The notes under the pieces: generated by a model
Seen by the model: only the letters and a program-made list of their open reading frames with translations
Told to the model about the DNA's origin: nothing
Database searches by the model: none
Shown here: positions 8,557 to 17,255 of the stretch, in pieces
How the letters are laid out: the number at the start of each line of letters is the position of its first letter
Numbering within the stretch: position 1 is the stretch's first letter
Program-made: the position numbers and the translations under genes
Origin: Kaistia dalseonensis
GTDB taxonomy: Bacteria; Pseudomonadota; Alphaproteobacteria; Rhizobiales; Kaistiaceae
Direction of reading: 5' to 3'
NCBI RefSeq assembly: GCF_030814715.1
Contig: NZ_JAUSVO010000005.1
Span: forward strand, 124,001-188,000
Length of the DNA stretch: 64,000 nt

Positions 8557-9345
8557 TCAGCGACCGGCGAGCGTCGCGAGCAGGCGCCGCTGGATGATCT
8601 CGTTGCCGACGCAGATGCCGCCGGTCTCGAACATCTTGTCGCCACCCGACAGATCGGAAACGAAACCGCCGGCTTCGCGCACCAGCAGGATGCCCGCCGC
8701 CATGTCCCACGGGTGGATCGCATCTTCCCAATAGCCGTCGAACCGGCCGGCCGCGACCCAGGCCAGATCAAGCGCGGCGGCGCCGTTGCGGCGCACGCCC
8801 GCGACCTCCAGCATGACGCGGTTCAGCTTCCGGGTGAAATCATCATGGCGCGGGCGGCCGAGATGGGGGATGCCGGTGGCAATGACCGCATCGGCCAGCG
8901 TGTTGCGCGCGGCGACGCGCAGGCGACGATCATTCATGAAGGCGCCGCCGCCGCGCTCGGCGACGTAGAGCTCGTTCATGACGGGATTGAAGATCACGCC
9001 GGCAACGATCTGGCCTTCGCGCTCGAGCGCCAGCGAGACGCCGAAGATCGGAATGCCGTGCAGGAAATTGGTGGTGCCGTCGAGCGGATCGATGATCCAG
9101 CGATGGGTGGCGTCGGTTCCTTCGGAAATGCCCGATTCCTCGGCGAGGAAGCCATAGCCCGGCCGTGCCTTGGAAAGCTCCTCGATCAGGATCTTTTCCG
9201 CCTTCTTGTCGGCGGCCGAGACGAAGTCGCCCGGGCCCTTGATCGAAACCTGCAGGTTCTCGACCTCGCCGAAATCGCGCGACAGCGAGCGGCCGGCCTT
9301 CATGACGGCGGCAACCATGACGTTGAGAAGGGCCGAACGGGCCAT
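8557..9345 (-). CDS. suhB: Inositol-monophosphatase family phosphatase
   Basis: The 262-residue protein shows the lithium-sensitive IMPase metal motifs: the Glu of LAEESG near residue 70, DPLDGTTNFLHGIPIFG (residues about 85-101), and WEDAIHPWDMAAGILLV near 215. This family hydrolyses inositol-1-phosphate or related sugar phosphates; in bacteria SuhB also acts in rRNA transcription antitermination. Rhizobial homologues are annotated suhB. The start ATG follows a clear purine-rich site. It lies 66 bases upstream of the ThiE-like gene on the same strand and may share its transcript. Confidence 0.92.
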   Translation of the reverse strand: MARSALLNVMVAAVMKAGRSLSRDFGEVENLQVSIKGPGDFVSAADKKAEKILIEELSKARPGYGFLAEESGISEGTDATHRWIIDPLDGTTNFLHGIPIFGVSLALEREGQIVAGVIFNPVMNELYVAERGGGAFMNDRRLRVAARNTLADAVIATGIPHLGRPRHDDFTRKLNRVMLEVAGVRRNGAAALDLAWVAAGRFDGYWEDAIHPWDMAAGILLVREAGGFVSDLSGGDKMFETGGICVGNEIIQRRLLATLAGR

Positions 9346-9455
9346 GGCGGAACTCCTGCAGCGCGATCGGGCGGGATCAAGGGCGATCCGCGCCGCGGCG
9401 CATGAACGTAAACGGGAAAGCGGGCGCCTCTCCCATCACGGAATGACGACCGCCG

Positions 9456-10277
9456 TCAACCCCAGAAGGCTGGCAGACGCTGCTCGAGCACCCCGCCGAT
9501 CGAGACCGGCGCCACCGCTTTGGCAAGCCCCGTCATCTCGTCGATCTCGACCGCGAGGCCGCAAAGTGTGGCGACGCCGCCTGCCGGCGTGAAGCGGCCG
9601 GACGGGATCTTGGTCAGGAAACGGCGCACCGGCTCCTCCTTTTCCATGCCGAGCACGGAATCATAATCGCCGCACATGCCGGCATCGGACTGATAGGCCG
9701 TGCCGCCCGGCAGGATGCGATGATCGGAGGTCGGGACATGGGTATGTGTGCCGACGACGAGCGTGACGCGCCCGTCGAGATGATGCCCGGCCGCCTGCTT
9801 CTCGCTCGTCGCCTCGCCATGGAAATCGATGACGATCGCATCGGCCTGCTCGCCGAGCGGACAGGCGGAGACTTCGCGGTCGACCGCGGCGAAGGGATCG
9901 TCGAGCGCATCCATGAAGACGCGGCCCATGACGTTCACGACCAGGATGCGGGCGCCGTTCCGCGCGATGAAGAGATTGGCGCCACGGCCCGGCGTCCCGG
10001 CGGGGAAATTCACCGGCCGCAGGAAACGCGGCTGCCGCTCTGCGAAAACGAGGGCCTCGCGCTGGTCGAAGGCATGATTGCCCGTGGTGAGCACGTCGGC
10101 GCCGGCATCGAGCACGTCGCGGACGATTTCCTCGGTCATGCCGAAGCCGCCGGCGGCGTTCTCGCCATTCACGACGACGAAATCCAGCCTGTAGCGCTCG
10201 ATCAATCCGGGCAGATAGGTGATCACGGCGTTGCGGCCGACACGGCCGACAATGTCACCCAGAAAAAGCAGTCGCAC
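9456..10277 (-). CDS. ymdB: YmdB-type metallophosphoesterase
   Basis: This 273-residue calcineurin-like phosphoesterase belongs to the YmdB/TIGR00282 family. The metal-ligand motifs are FLGDIVGRVGRNAV at the N terminus, VVNGENAAGG near residue 36, LTTGNHAFDQ near 64, and GTHTHVPTSDHRILPGGTAY near residue 175. Bacillus YmdB hydrolyses cyclic nucleotides and affects biofilm choice; the role in alphaproteobacteria is not settled. The start is GTG at 10277. It is 14 bases downstream of the 5-FCL gene on the same strand, a pairing common in Rhizobiales. Confidence 0.93.
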   Translation of the reverse strand: MRLLFLGDIVGRVGRNAVITYLPGLIERYRLDFVVVNGENAAGGFGMTEEIVRDVLDAGADVLTTGNHAFDQREALVFAERQPRFLRPVNFPAGTPGRGANLFIARNGARILVVNVMGRVFMDALDDPFAAVDREVSACPLGEQADAIVIDFHGEATSEKQAAGHHLDGRVTLVVGTHTHVPTSDHRILPGGTAYQSDAGMCGDYDSVLGMEKEEPVRRFLTKIPSGRFTPAGGVATLCGLAVEIDEMTGLAKAVAPVSIGGVLEQRLPAFWG

Positions 10278-10291
10278 GCAATCCTCCGTCC

Positions 10292-10867
10292 TCAGCCCCG
10301 CGGCGGTGCCGCGATCAGTTCGTCCTCGGTCAAGATGAAATCGAGGGGGATGTCGTGCGGCTCGAAAGGTACCTTGTCGACCTCCTGAACGCCAAAGGCA
10401 AGGCCGACCAGGAGCGGGCGATGCCCCGACGTCGCAAGCCGCGCGATCGCCCGGTCGTAATGGCCCTTGCCATAGCCGATGCGATGACCGCTTCGATCGA
10501 AGCCGGCGAGCGGCAGCAGAACGATGTCTGGCACGATGTCGGGCGCCGCAGCATCCGGGCCGATCGTGCCGAAGCCGGCGGGAACCAGTGCCGCGCCCTC
10601 GTCCCAGAGGCGGAAGCGCAGCGTCTCGCTATCGATCAGCACGGGCAGCGCGACGGCATGGCCGTCATGGCGGGCCAGCGCGAGCAGCGGCCTCGGGTCG
10701 ATTTCGCTGCGGATCGGCCAATAGCCTGAGACAATGGAGGGTTGGGCATTTTCGATGAGCGGCCGCGCCCGCATGGCGAGCCGCTCCGCCGCTTCGGCTC
10801 GATAGGAACCGGCCAGCGCATCGCGACGGGAAAGCGCTGCGGCGCGCAGGGCGGACTTATCGGTCAA
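10292..10867 (-). CDS. 5-formyltetrahydrofolate cyclo-ligase
   Basis: This 191-residue enzyme (5-FCL, YgfA family) converts 5-formyl-THF to 5,10-methenyl-THF at the cost of ATP, recycling a folate inhibitor. The family signature LPLAGFDRSGHRIGYGKGHY is near residues 128-147, and the N-terminal basic helix ALRAAALSRRDAL is typical. The start appears to be TTG at 10867. As in many proteobacteria, it is directly downstream of the 6S RNA gene; the two are often cotranscribed. Confidence 0.95.
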   Translation of the reverse strand: MTDKSALRAAALSRRDALAGSYRAEAAERLAMRARPLIENAQPSIVSGYWPIRSEIDPRPLLALARHDGHAVALPVLIDSETLRFRLWDEGAALVPAGFGTIGPDAAAPDIVPDIVLLPLAGFDRSGHRIGYGKGHYDRAIARLATSGHRPLLVGLAFGVQEVDKVPFEPHDIPLDFILTEDELIAAPPRG

Positions 10868-10899
10868 GGACGCAGTGGGGCGATCGAGAGCATGGCGGG

Positions 10900-11043
10900 G
10901 ATGGTCGAAAGGTGGCGAGCCACGATGGGCCGATGGAATGATCGATCCCGGGAACCTACAGCGTAGGTGGGCGCCGTGTACTCAAGCCCAGGGGCCCGAA
11001 CAGGGACAGCTCCCTTTTGGATCGATAAGGCCCCGGGGAATGT
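10900..11043 (-). ncRNA. ssrS: 6S RNA (SsrS)
   Basis: The minus strand carries the alphaproteobacterial 6S pattern. A 5' segment of TTCCCCGGGGCC is followed by ATCGATCC and AAAAGGGAGCTGTCCC. A 3' segment contains CGGCGCCCACCTACGC, TGTAGGTTCCCGGGATCGAT. ATCGATCC pairs with GGGATCGAT to flank the central open bubble that mimics an open promoter for sigma-70 RNA polymerase. The location between zapA and 5-FCL is the conserved one. A -10-like TATCTA lies just upstream of the 5' end. The ends are estimates; the 3' end in particular could lie closer to 10885. Confidence 0.85.
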
Positions 11044-11115
11044 AGATATCCTGTCGGGCCGCGCAGTCTCGCCGGCTTCATACATAGGCCACGCAGGCGG
11101 CCTTAGCCAGCGCGC

Positions 11116-11631
11116 TCAGTTAAAATCCACCTTTCGGTTCTCGCCGATGTCGCGCAGCGGCTTGCCGGTCGTGAGAACCTTGGCATAGCCGAGCAGCGTC
11201 ACCATCGCGCTCGACGGGCTGTCCCAATATTCCGCTGATTCCGGAGAGACGCGGATCAAGGCGATGTTGGGATCGGTCGGCCCGTCGGGAAACCAGATTC
11301 GCGCCGGCTCGGACCAGAGTTCGTCGACCATGTCGGAATCGCGCACGATCGCTGCGGTACCGGTGATCGAGACATAGCTGTGATGGTCCTCGTCGGCATA
11401 GGACAGGAGCACCTCGGGATTCTTCTCGAGATCGTCGATCTTCTCCGACCGGATATCGGTGAGAAACCAGAGATCGCCGCCGAAAGGCTCCTTGCCGGTC
11501 GCCATCGGGCGGCTGTGCCAATGTCCATCGCCGCCGAGGCTCGCCATCATCGCGATATGCGCGTCCGCCACGAGCTCGAACACCTTGTCGCGCGCCTCGG
11601 TGTCCGTCGTGATCTTCTTGTCGTCCGTCAT
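11116..11631 (-). CDS. Pyridoxamine 5'-phosphate oxidase-fold general stress protein
   Basis: This 171-residue protein has a split-barrel flavin-binding fold of the 'general stress protein 26' type. Segments are HIAMMASLGGDGHWHSRPMA near residues 29-48, LWFLTDIRSEKIDDL, and HSYVSITGTAAIVRD. Such proteins bind FMN or related flavins and are regularly induced by stress. A perfect GGAAC-N16-CGTT promoter lies 32-56 bases upstream of the start, which fits control by the alphaproteobacterial EcfG stress sigma factor. The gene interrupts the usual zapA-6S RNA neighbourhood. The substrate is unknown. Confidence 0.9.
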   Translation of the reverse strand: MTDDKKITTDTEARDKVFELVADAHIAMMASLGGDGHWHSRPMATGKEPFGGDLWFLTDIRSEKIDDLEKNPEVLLSYADEDHHSYVSITGTAAIVRDSDMVDELWSEPARIWFPDGPTDPNIALIRVSPESAEYWDSPSSAMVTLLGYAKVLTTGKPLRDIGENRKVDFN

Positions 11632-11662
11632 GGTGAAATCCTTCCGTTTCGTCTGGAAGGAG

Positions 11663-11687
11663 AACGGATCACGCCCTGACCGGTTCC
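11663..11687 (-). promoter_or_regulatory. EcfG-type general stress promoter
   Basis: On the minus strand GGAAC (11687-11683) is followed after exactly 16 bases by CGTT (11666-11663), matching the EcfG/RpoE2 consensus. It lies just upstream of the general stress protein ATG at 11631. Confidence 0.7.
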
Positions 11688-11692
11688 GAAAT

Positions 11693-12061
11693 TCAGCCCT
11701 TTTCGGCCGCCAGCAATCTCTGCGTCAGGCCTTCGAGGCGGCTCGCCGCCTGCTCGATCGTGCGGGCAAAGCCAGCCTCGGCCTGCTCGTAACGCGAGAT
11801 CACCGCCGATTTGGTCTCGTTGATGCCGGCGAGCTCCGCTTCCAGGCGACGGATGCGCCGATGCGCCTCGGCCAGATCGTCACCCATGGTGATCGCGGCC
11901 ATGACGGTCAGCCGCTGGTCGCCGATCTCGCCGAAATTGCCACGCAACTGGTCGATGATCACGTTCAGACGGTCGGCCAGGCCCTCCAGATGGGCCTCCT
12001 GCCCGTCGTCGCAGGCCATGCGGTAGATCTTGCCGTTGATGGTGACGTTGACCTGCGCCAT
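11693..12061 (-). CDS. zapA: Cell division protein ZapA
   Basis: ZapA is a small tetrameric coiled-coil protein that bundles FtsZ filaments. This 122-residue version begins MAQVNVTINGKIYRMACDDG, the ZapA globular head. HLEGLADRLNVIIDQLRGNF follows, then a long C-terminal coiled coil from about residue 65 (AHRRIRRLEAELAGI). It lies 6 bases downstream of the DUF4164 gene on the minus strand. The zapA/DUF4164 pair upstream of 6S RNA and 5-FCL is a conserved rhizobial block. Confidence 0.93.
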   Translation of the reverse strand: MAQVNVTINGKIYRMACDDGQEAHLEGLADRLNVIIDQLRGNFGEIGDQRLTVMAAITMGDDLAEAHRRIRRLEAELAGINETKSAVISRYEQAEAGFARTIEQAASRLEGLTQRLLAAEKG

Positions 12062-12067
12062 GATCGA

Positions 12068-12349
12068 TCAGCCTTCCTGCCGGTCGAGAACGGTGCGAAT
12101 CGTCTCCATCGCGTTCACCAGTCGGTGCGAGACTTCCTTGTTCGCCTCCTCCAGCCGGTCGGAACGCGCCTCGGAGGCGTCGACGGTCTGTGCCAGGCGA
12201 GACCGGTCGAGGCCGATTCGCTGCAATTCGGATTCGAGCTCGACGACGCGGCGATTGGCGTCACGGCGCTGGTCGACGGCTCCCTCGAGGCCGTCCAGTG
12301 CGGCATTCAGGCGCCGTATGGCGTTGTCGATCGGCGAGGCTCCAGGCAT
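12068..12349 (-). CDS. DUF4164 coiled-coil protein
   Basis: This is a small protein of about 93 residues, all predicted helix, beginning MPGASPIDNAIRRLNAALDG and continuing as a heptad-rich coiled coil with many Glu/Arg/Leu. DUF4164 proteins sit beside zapA in Hyphomicrobiales and are thought to be division-associated, but no activity is established. The start is uncertain: in-frame candidates are TTG at 12406, ATG at 12391 and ATG at 12349. The last was chosen because its N terminus matches the usual family start and an AGGGA site precedes it. Confidence 0.8.
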   Translation of the reverse strand: MPGASPIDNAIRRLNAALDGLEGAVDQRRDANRRVVELESELQRIGLDRSRLAQTVDASEARSDRLEEANKEVSHRLVNAMETIRTVLDRQEG

Positions 12350-12522
12350 GATGTGCGCGTCGTCCCTTTTCCCGTCTCGATCGCGGGCCATCCCGACATT
12401 AGGCAAGGCGCGAAGAACGCGTCAATGCCACGGGAGGGGCCATGCCGGCCAGCCCACAGTGCCGGCAAAGCAATTCGTAGAAAAAGAGCAGGATGTGCCG
12501 ATCCAGTCGGAACGCGCTGCGA

Positions 12523-12550
12523 TTGACTCGACTTGTCGACCTGTTATTTG
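12523..12550 (+). promoter_or_regulatory. Possible sigma-70 promoter for tkt
   Basis: TTGACT (12523-12528) and TATTTG (12545-12550) are separated by 16 bases and lie about 115 bases upstream of the tkt ATG, in the divergent gap between DUF4164 and tkt. The rest of this gap (12407-12666) shows no gene. Confidence 0.35.
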
Positions 12551-12666
12551 TCGCAGCCGCCTCTCCCCGATGGTCCGGCGGCTGGGCAGGGCCCCTCAGA
12601 ACAACAAGGCTGGTCGCGGCACGACCATTGCGCGGCGTTCCGGCCCTTGAGCGAAGAAGCGAACCC

Positions 12667-14658
12667 ATGACTGCTCCCGAACTGAACAAGCGCATGGCCA
12701 ACGCCATCCGAGCGCTCGCTATGGATTCCGTCGAAAAGGCCAAGTCCGGCCATCCCGGCATGCCGATGGGCATGGCCGATGTGGCGACGGTCCTCTTCAC
12801 GCGCTTCCTGAAATTCGACGTCGCCAATCCGCATTGGCCTGATCGCGACCGTTTCGTTCTCTCGGCCGGTCATGGCTCGATGCTGCTTTATTCGGTCCTG
12901 CATCTGCTGGGCTCGACGGCGCTCACGATCGGGCAGCTGAAGCAGTTCCGCCAGCTCCACTCGCTGACGCCGGGACACCCCGAGAATTTCGTGACGCCCG
13001 GCATCGAGACCACGACGGGTCCGCTCGGCCAGGGCCTCGCCATGTCGGTCGGCTTCGCGCTCGCCGAGCGCATGTTGAACGCCGAATATGGCGACGACAT
13101 CGTCGACCACTACACCTATGTGATCGCGGGCGATGGCTGCCTGATGGAAGGCGTGAGCCATGAGGCGATCGACCTTGCCGGCCATCTGAAGCTGAACAAG
13201 CTGATCGTGCTCTTCGACGATAACGGCATCACCATTGACGGTCATACCGATCTGTCGACCTCGGTCGACCAGGTCGCGCGCTTCCAGGCGAGCGGTTGGC
13301 ACGCCGAGCGTGTCGACGGCTTCGACCAGGAAGAAGTCGCCGCCGCGATCGAACGCGCCCGCAAGTCCGACAAGCCGTCGCTGATCGCCTGCAAGACGAT
13401 CATCGGCTATGGCGCCCCGACCAAGGCCGACAGCCATGCCTCGCACGGCGCGGCACTCGGCGCGGCGGAGATCGCCGGCGCCCGCGAGAAGCTCGGCTGG
13501 CCTTATCCGCCCTTCGAGATTCCGGACGACGTGGCGACGGGCTGGCTTGAGGCCGGCAAGGGCTGGGTCGCCGAGCGCGAGGCGTGGGAAGCCCGTCTCG
13601 CCGCCAAGGACCACGACCTCAAGGCCGAGTTCAAGCGCCGCTTCGACAAGATCCTGCCCGGCAATTTCGAGGCGGCGGTCGAGGCCTACAAGCGCGGCCT
13701 CTCCGATACGAAGCCGAAGGTCGCGACCCGCAAATCGTCCGAGATGGCGCTCGACATGCTGACGGCGATCGTGCCGGAGCTGGTGGGCGGCTCCGCCGAC
13801 CTGACGGGCTCGAACCTGACGCGCGGCAAGCCGCAGAAGCCGCTGACGCCCGAGGATTATTCGGGCCGCTACATCCATTACGGCATCCGCGAGTTCGGCA
13901 TGTCCGCGGCGATGAACGGCATTTCGCTGCATGGCGGCTTCCTGCCCTATGGCGGCACGTTCCTCGTCTTCTCCGATTATGCCCGCCCGGCGATCCGCCT
14001 CTCGGCGCTGATGGGAACGCATGTCGTCTATGTGATGACGCATGATTCGATCGGCCTCGGCGAAGACGGCCCGACCCACCAGCCGGTCGAGCATCTCGCG
14101 GCGCTGCGCGCCATTCCGCACCTGCTGGTCTTCCGGCCCGCCGATGCGGTCGAGGTCGCCGAATGCTGGCAGATCGCGCTCGAGACCACGAACCATCCCT
14201 CGCTGCTCGCGCTCTCGCGCCAGAACCTGCCGGTCCTGCGGACCGCGCATTCGGTCGAGAACAAGTCGGCACGCGGCGCCTATCTCATCGCCGGCCCCGC
14301 CGACGCCGAGGTGACGCTGTTCGCGACCGGTTCGGAAGTGGAGATCGCCGTCAACGCGATGGCGAAGATCGAGGCGGCCGGCCGCACGGCCCGCGTCGTC
14401 TCGGTGCCGTCCTTCGAACTGTTCGCAGCTCAGGACGCGGCCTACCGGGCCGAGGTGATCGGCACGGCCAAGGTCAAGGTCGCGATCGAAGCCGCCATTC
14501 GCCAGGGCTGGGATACGTTCATCGGCCATGACGGCATCTTCATTGGCATGACCGGCTTCGGCGCCAGCGCGCCGATCGAGGCGCTCTACCCGTATTTCGG
14601 CATCACGGCCGATGCGGCAGCCGACGCAGCCCTTGCGCGACTGACGTCGAACGTCTGA
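12667..14658 (+). CDS. tkt: Transketolase
   Basis: The 663-residue thiamine-diphosphate enzyme transfers two-carbon units between ketoses and aldoses in the pentose phosphate and Calvin-type cycles. The TPP-binding region [20 protein letters not shown] and the following DDNGITIDG lie near residues 155-195; [19 protein letters not shown] comes before them. The Pyr domain carries the catalytic Glu in [17 protein letters not shown] near residue 410. [20 protein letters not shown] was taken as the N terminus, because the in-frame upstream codons have no family similarity. It heads the tkt-gap-pgk-fba series. Confidence 0.97.
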   Translation: MTAPELNKRMANAIRALAMDSVEKAKSGHPGMPMGMADVATVLFTRFLKFDVANPHWPDRDRFVLSAGHGSMLLYSVLHLLGSTALTIGQLKQFRQLHSLTPGHPENFVTPGIETTTGPLGQGLAMSVGFALAERMLNAEYGDDIVDHYTYVIAGDGCLMEGVSHEAIDLAGHLKLNKLIVLFDDNGITIDGHTDLSTSVDQVARFQASGWHAERVDGFDQEEVAAAIERARKSDKPSLIACKTIIGYGAPTKADSHASHGAALGAAEIAGAREKLGWPYPPFEIPDDVATGWLEAGKGWVAEREAWEARLAAKDHDLKAEFKRRFDKILPGNFEAAVEAYKRGLSDTKPKVATRKSSEMALDMLTAIVPELVGGSADLTGSNLTRGKPQKPLTPEDYSGRYIHYGIREFGMSAAMNGISLHGGFLPYGGTFLVFSDYARPAIRLSALMGTHVVYVMTHDSIGLGEDGPTHQPVEHLAALRAIPHLLVFRPADAVEVAECWQIALETTNHPSLLALSRQNLPVLRTAHSVENKSARGAYLIAGPADAEVTLFATGSEVEIAVNAMAKIEAAGRTARVVSVPSFELFAAQDAAYRAEVIGTAKVKVAIEAAIRQGWDTFIGHDGIFIGMTGFGASAPIEALYPYFGITADAAADAALARLTSNV

Positions 14659-14747
14659 AACTGATGTGAAACGCGGCCGGGGCCTCCCTCCCCGGCCGAT
14701 CAACGAACGACGCCGCGCAAGCGCGCGTCCCTCAAGGAGAAGCGAAT

Positions 14748-15755
14748 ATGGCGGTGCGGGTTGCAATCAACGGTTTCGGTCGTATCGGCCGCAACATTCT
14801 GCGGGCGATCGTCGAATCGGGCCGGACCGATGTCGAAGTGGTGACCGTGAATGATCTGGGTCCGGTCGAGACCAACGCGCATCTGCTGCGCTTCGATTCG
14901 GTTCATGGCCGTTTCCCGAAGACCGTCGCGGTCGAGGGCGATTTCATCGTCGTTGATGGCAAGAAGATCCGCGTGACCGCGATCAAGGACCCGTCGACGC
15001 TGCCGCACGGCGAGCAGAACATCGACATCGCCCTTGAGTGCACCGGCATCTTCACGAGCCGCGACAAGGCAGCCGCCCATCTGACGGCTGGCGCCAAGCG
15101 CGTCATCGTCTCGGCTCCGTCCGACGGCGCCGACTACACCGCCGTGGTCGGCGTGAACGAGGGCGGCCTGACCAAGGACAACCTCGTCATCTCCAACGGT
15201 TCCTGCACGACCAACTGCCTCGCGCCGGTCGCCAAGGTACTGCACGAGACGATCGGCATCGAGCATGGCTTCATGACGACGATCCATTCCTACACGGGCG
15301 ACCAGCCGACGCTCGACACCATGCACAAGGACCTCTACCGCGCCCGCGCGGCGGCCCTGTCCTCGATCCCGACCTCGACCGGCGCCGCCAAGGCGATCGG
15401 CCTGGTGATTCCGGAGCTGAAGGGCAAGCTCGACGGCAGCTCCGTCCGCGTCCCCACGCCGAACGTCTCGCTCATCGACTTCAAGTTCGTCGCCAAGCGC
15501 GCCACCACCAAGGACGAGATCAATGCGGCGATGATCGCTGCCGCGAATGGCCCCCTCAAGGGCATTCTGGCCGTGACCGACCAGCCGAATGTCTCGCACG
15601 ACTTCAATCACGACCCGCATTCGGCGACCTTCCATCTCGACCAGACCAAGGTCATCGACGGCACGTTCGTGCGCGTTCTGGCCTGGTACGACAATGAATG
15701 GGGCTTCTCGAACCGCATGGCCGACCTCGCGGTGATCTTCTCGAAGACCATCTGA
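14748..15755 (+). CDS. gap: Glyceraldehyde-3-phosphate dehydrogenase, type I
   Basis: This 335-residue NAD-dependent enzyme oxidises glyceraldehyde 3-phosphate to 1,3-bisphosphoglycerate. The Rossmann motif [10 protein letters not shown] is at residues 7-16, the catalytic Cys is Cys153 in [12 protein letters not shown], and the general base is His180 ([13 protein letters not shown]). The C-terminal [12 protein letters not shown] signature is present. AAGGAG precedes the ATG. It lies 89 bases after tkt and 85 bases before pgk on the same strand. Confidence 0.98.
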   Translation: MAVRVAINGFGRIGRNILRAIVESGRTDVEVVTVNDLGPVETNAHLLRFDSVHGRFPKTVAVEGDFIVVDGKKIRVTAIKDPSTLPHGEQNIDIALECTGIFTSRDKAAAHLTAGAKRVIVSAPSDGADYTAVVGVNEGGLTKDNLVISNGSCTTNCLAPVAKVLHETIGIEHGFMTTIHSYTGDQPTLDTMHKDLYRARAAALSSIPTSTGAAKAIGLVIPELKGKLDGSSVRVPTPNVSLIDFKFVAKRATTKDEINAAMIAAANGPLKGILAVTDQPNVSHDFNHDPHSATFHLDQTKVIDGTFVRVLAWYDNEWGFSNRMADLAVIFSKTI

Positions 15756-15840
15756 TCGACGCGATGAAAGCCGGCTCGCCATCCAGGCGGGCCGGCTCTA
15801 TTCTCTCCTCGTCCCGCCTGCCTTCACGGAGCCGCTGCCC

Positions 15841-17034
15841 ATGACGTCCTTCCGCACCCTCGATATGGCTGATCTGAAGGGCAAGCGCGTCTTGATCCGC
15901 GTCGACCTGAACGTGCCGATGAAGGATCGCATCGTCACGGACGACACGCGCATCCGCGCGATCCTGCCGACGGTGCGCGAGGTCTCAAAGAAGGGCGGCA
16001 AGGCGATCCTGCTCGCCCATTTCGGCCGCCCGAAGGGCGAGCGCGTTCCCGACATGTCGCTCGCACCGGTCGTGCCGGCGTTGCAGACCCTGCTCGGCCA
16101 GAAGGTCGCCTTCGCCAATGACTGCATCGGCAATGACGCGGCCTCGGCAATCGCCAAGATGTCGGACGGCGACGTGCTGCTGCTCGAGAACACGCGCTTC
16201 CACAAGGGCGAAGAGAAGAACGACCCGATCTTCATCTCCGCGCTCGCCGAACTCGGCGATGTCTATGTGAACGACGCCTTCTCGGCCGCGCATCGCGCGC
16301 ACGCCTCGACCGAAGGCATCGCCCACCAGCTTCCCGCCTATGCCGGCCGCTCGATGCAGGCCGAGCTCGAGGCGCTCGAAAAGGCGCTGACCGCGCCGAA
16401 GCGCCCGGTCATCGCCATTGTCGGCGGCGCCAAGGTCTCGTCCAAGATCGACCTGCTCGAAAACCTCGTCACCAAGGTCGATGCGCTGGTCATCGGCGGC
16501 GGCATGGCCAATACCTTTCTGAACGCGGAAGGCTACGGCATCGGCAAGTCGCTCTGCGAGAAGGACCTCGCCGAGACGGCGCGTCGGATCCTGATCAAGG
16601 CGCAGGAAGCCAATTGCGCCATCATCCTGCCGGTCGACGGCACGGTCGCCTATCAGTTCGAGGCCAATGCGCCGAACCAGAACTACAGCGTCGAGGCGAT
16701 CCCCGAGAACGGCATGATCCTCGATGTCGGCCCGCACTCGATCGAGCGCATCAAGTCGGCGATCGACGATGCGGCGACACTGGTCTGGAACGGCCCGCTC
16801 GGCGCCTTCGAGATGCAGCCCTTCGACCACGGCACGGTCGCCGCGGCGCGGCATGCGGCGGCCCGTACGAAGTCCCACCATCTGCTCTCCGTCGCCGGCG
16901 GCGGCGATACGGTGGCAGCACTCAATGCGGCTGGCGTGGCGGATGCGTTCTCCTATGTCTCGACGGCCGGCGGCGCGTTCCTGGAGTGGCTGGAAGGCAA
17001 GCCCCTTCCGGGTGTCGAAGTGCTGCGCCGCTGA
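15841..17034 (+). CDS. pgk: Phosphoglycerate kinase
   Basis: The 397-residue monomeric kinase transfers phosphate from 1,3-bisphosphoglycerate to ADP. The N-terminal substrate site [20 protein letters not shown] (about residues 21-40) and [10 protein letters not shown] are present. The nucleotide-domain motif [18 protein letters not shown] is near residues 195-212, and the C-terminal [13 protein letters not shown] is intact. It is part of the tkt-gap-pgk-fba series. The gap to fba contains palindromes suggesting separate control of the aldolase. Confidence 0.98.
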   Translation: MTSFRTLDMADLKGKRVLIRVDLNVPMKDRIVTDDTRIRAILPTVREVSKKGGKAILLAHFGRPKGERVPDMSLAPVVPALQTLLGQKVAFANDCIGNDAASAIAKMSDGDVLLLENTRFHKGEEKNDPIFISALAELGDVYVNDAFSAAHRAHASTEGIAHQLPAYAGRSMQAELEALEKALTAPKRPVIAIVGGAKVSSKIDLLENLVTKVDALVIGGGMANTFLNAEGYGIGKSLCEKDLAETARRILIKAQEANCAIILPVDGTVAYQFEANAPNQNYSVEAIPENGMILDVGPHSIERIKSAIDDAATLVWNGPLGAFEMQPFDHGTVAAARHAAARTKSHHLLSVAGGGDTVAALNAAGVADAFSYVSTAGGAFLEWLEGKPLPGVEVLRR

Positions 17035-17166
17035 CAGCGAACGGTCGAGGCCAGAGCCGGCGCATTGCTGCAGTGCAATAGCCGGCTAAGGCCAGACGAC
17101 GGCGGCGCGATTATTTTGAGCTCAGAATTAAACGATTTCAGTGGCCTGTTAGCCTAGACCCGTTTT

Positions 17167-17183
17167 ATTTTGCAGTGCAAAAT
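17167..17183 (+). promoter_or_regulatory. 17-bp perfect palindrome upstream of fba, likely operator
   Basis: ATTTTGCA-G-TGCAAAAT is symmetric around a single centre base, 73 bases upstream of the fba ATG. A related imperfect site, with ATTGC and GCAAT arms around TGCAGT, lies at about 17063-17078, and a half-site TATGCAAAAT overlaps 17198-17207. Odd-centred TTGCA/TGCAA palindromes are typical of transcription-factor sites; the factor is not identified. Confidence 0.6.
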
Positions 17184-17255
17184 CTATTCTAGGGCGTTAT
17201 GCAAAATCAGACGGCCTGGATGGTCCGGGCCGCGCGCCGGAAGAGATCGCTACGC

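Noticed and set aside
7567-9405. A 612-codon open frame antisense to the Sel1, ThiE-like and IMPase genes
   Set aside because: The three genes on the other strand have clear families; the antisense frame has none.
12406-12827. A 142-codon minus-strand frame overlapping the tkt promoter and start
   Set aside because: It overlaps the tkt N terminus and lacks any family match or ribosome site.
12544-14766. A 740-codon open frame antisense to transketolase
   Set aside because: Opposite a clear tkt gene, with shadow composition and no motif; a by-product of GC-rich third codon positions.
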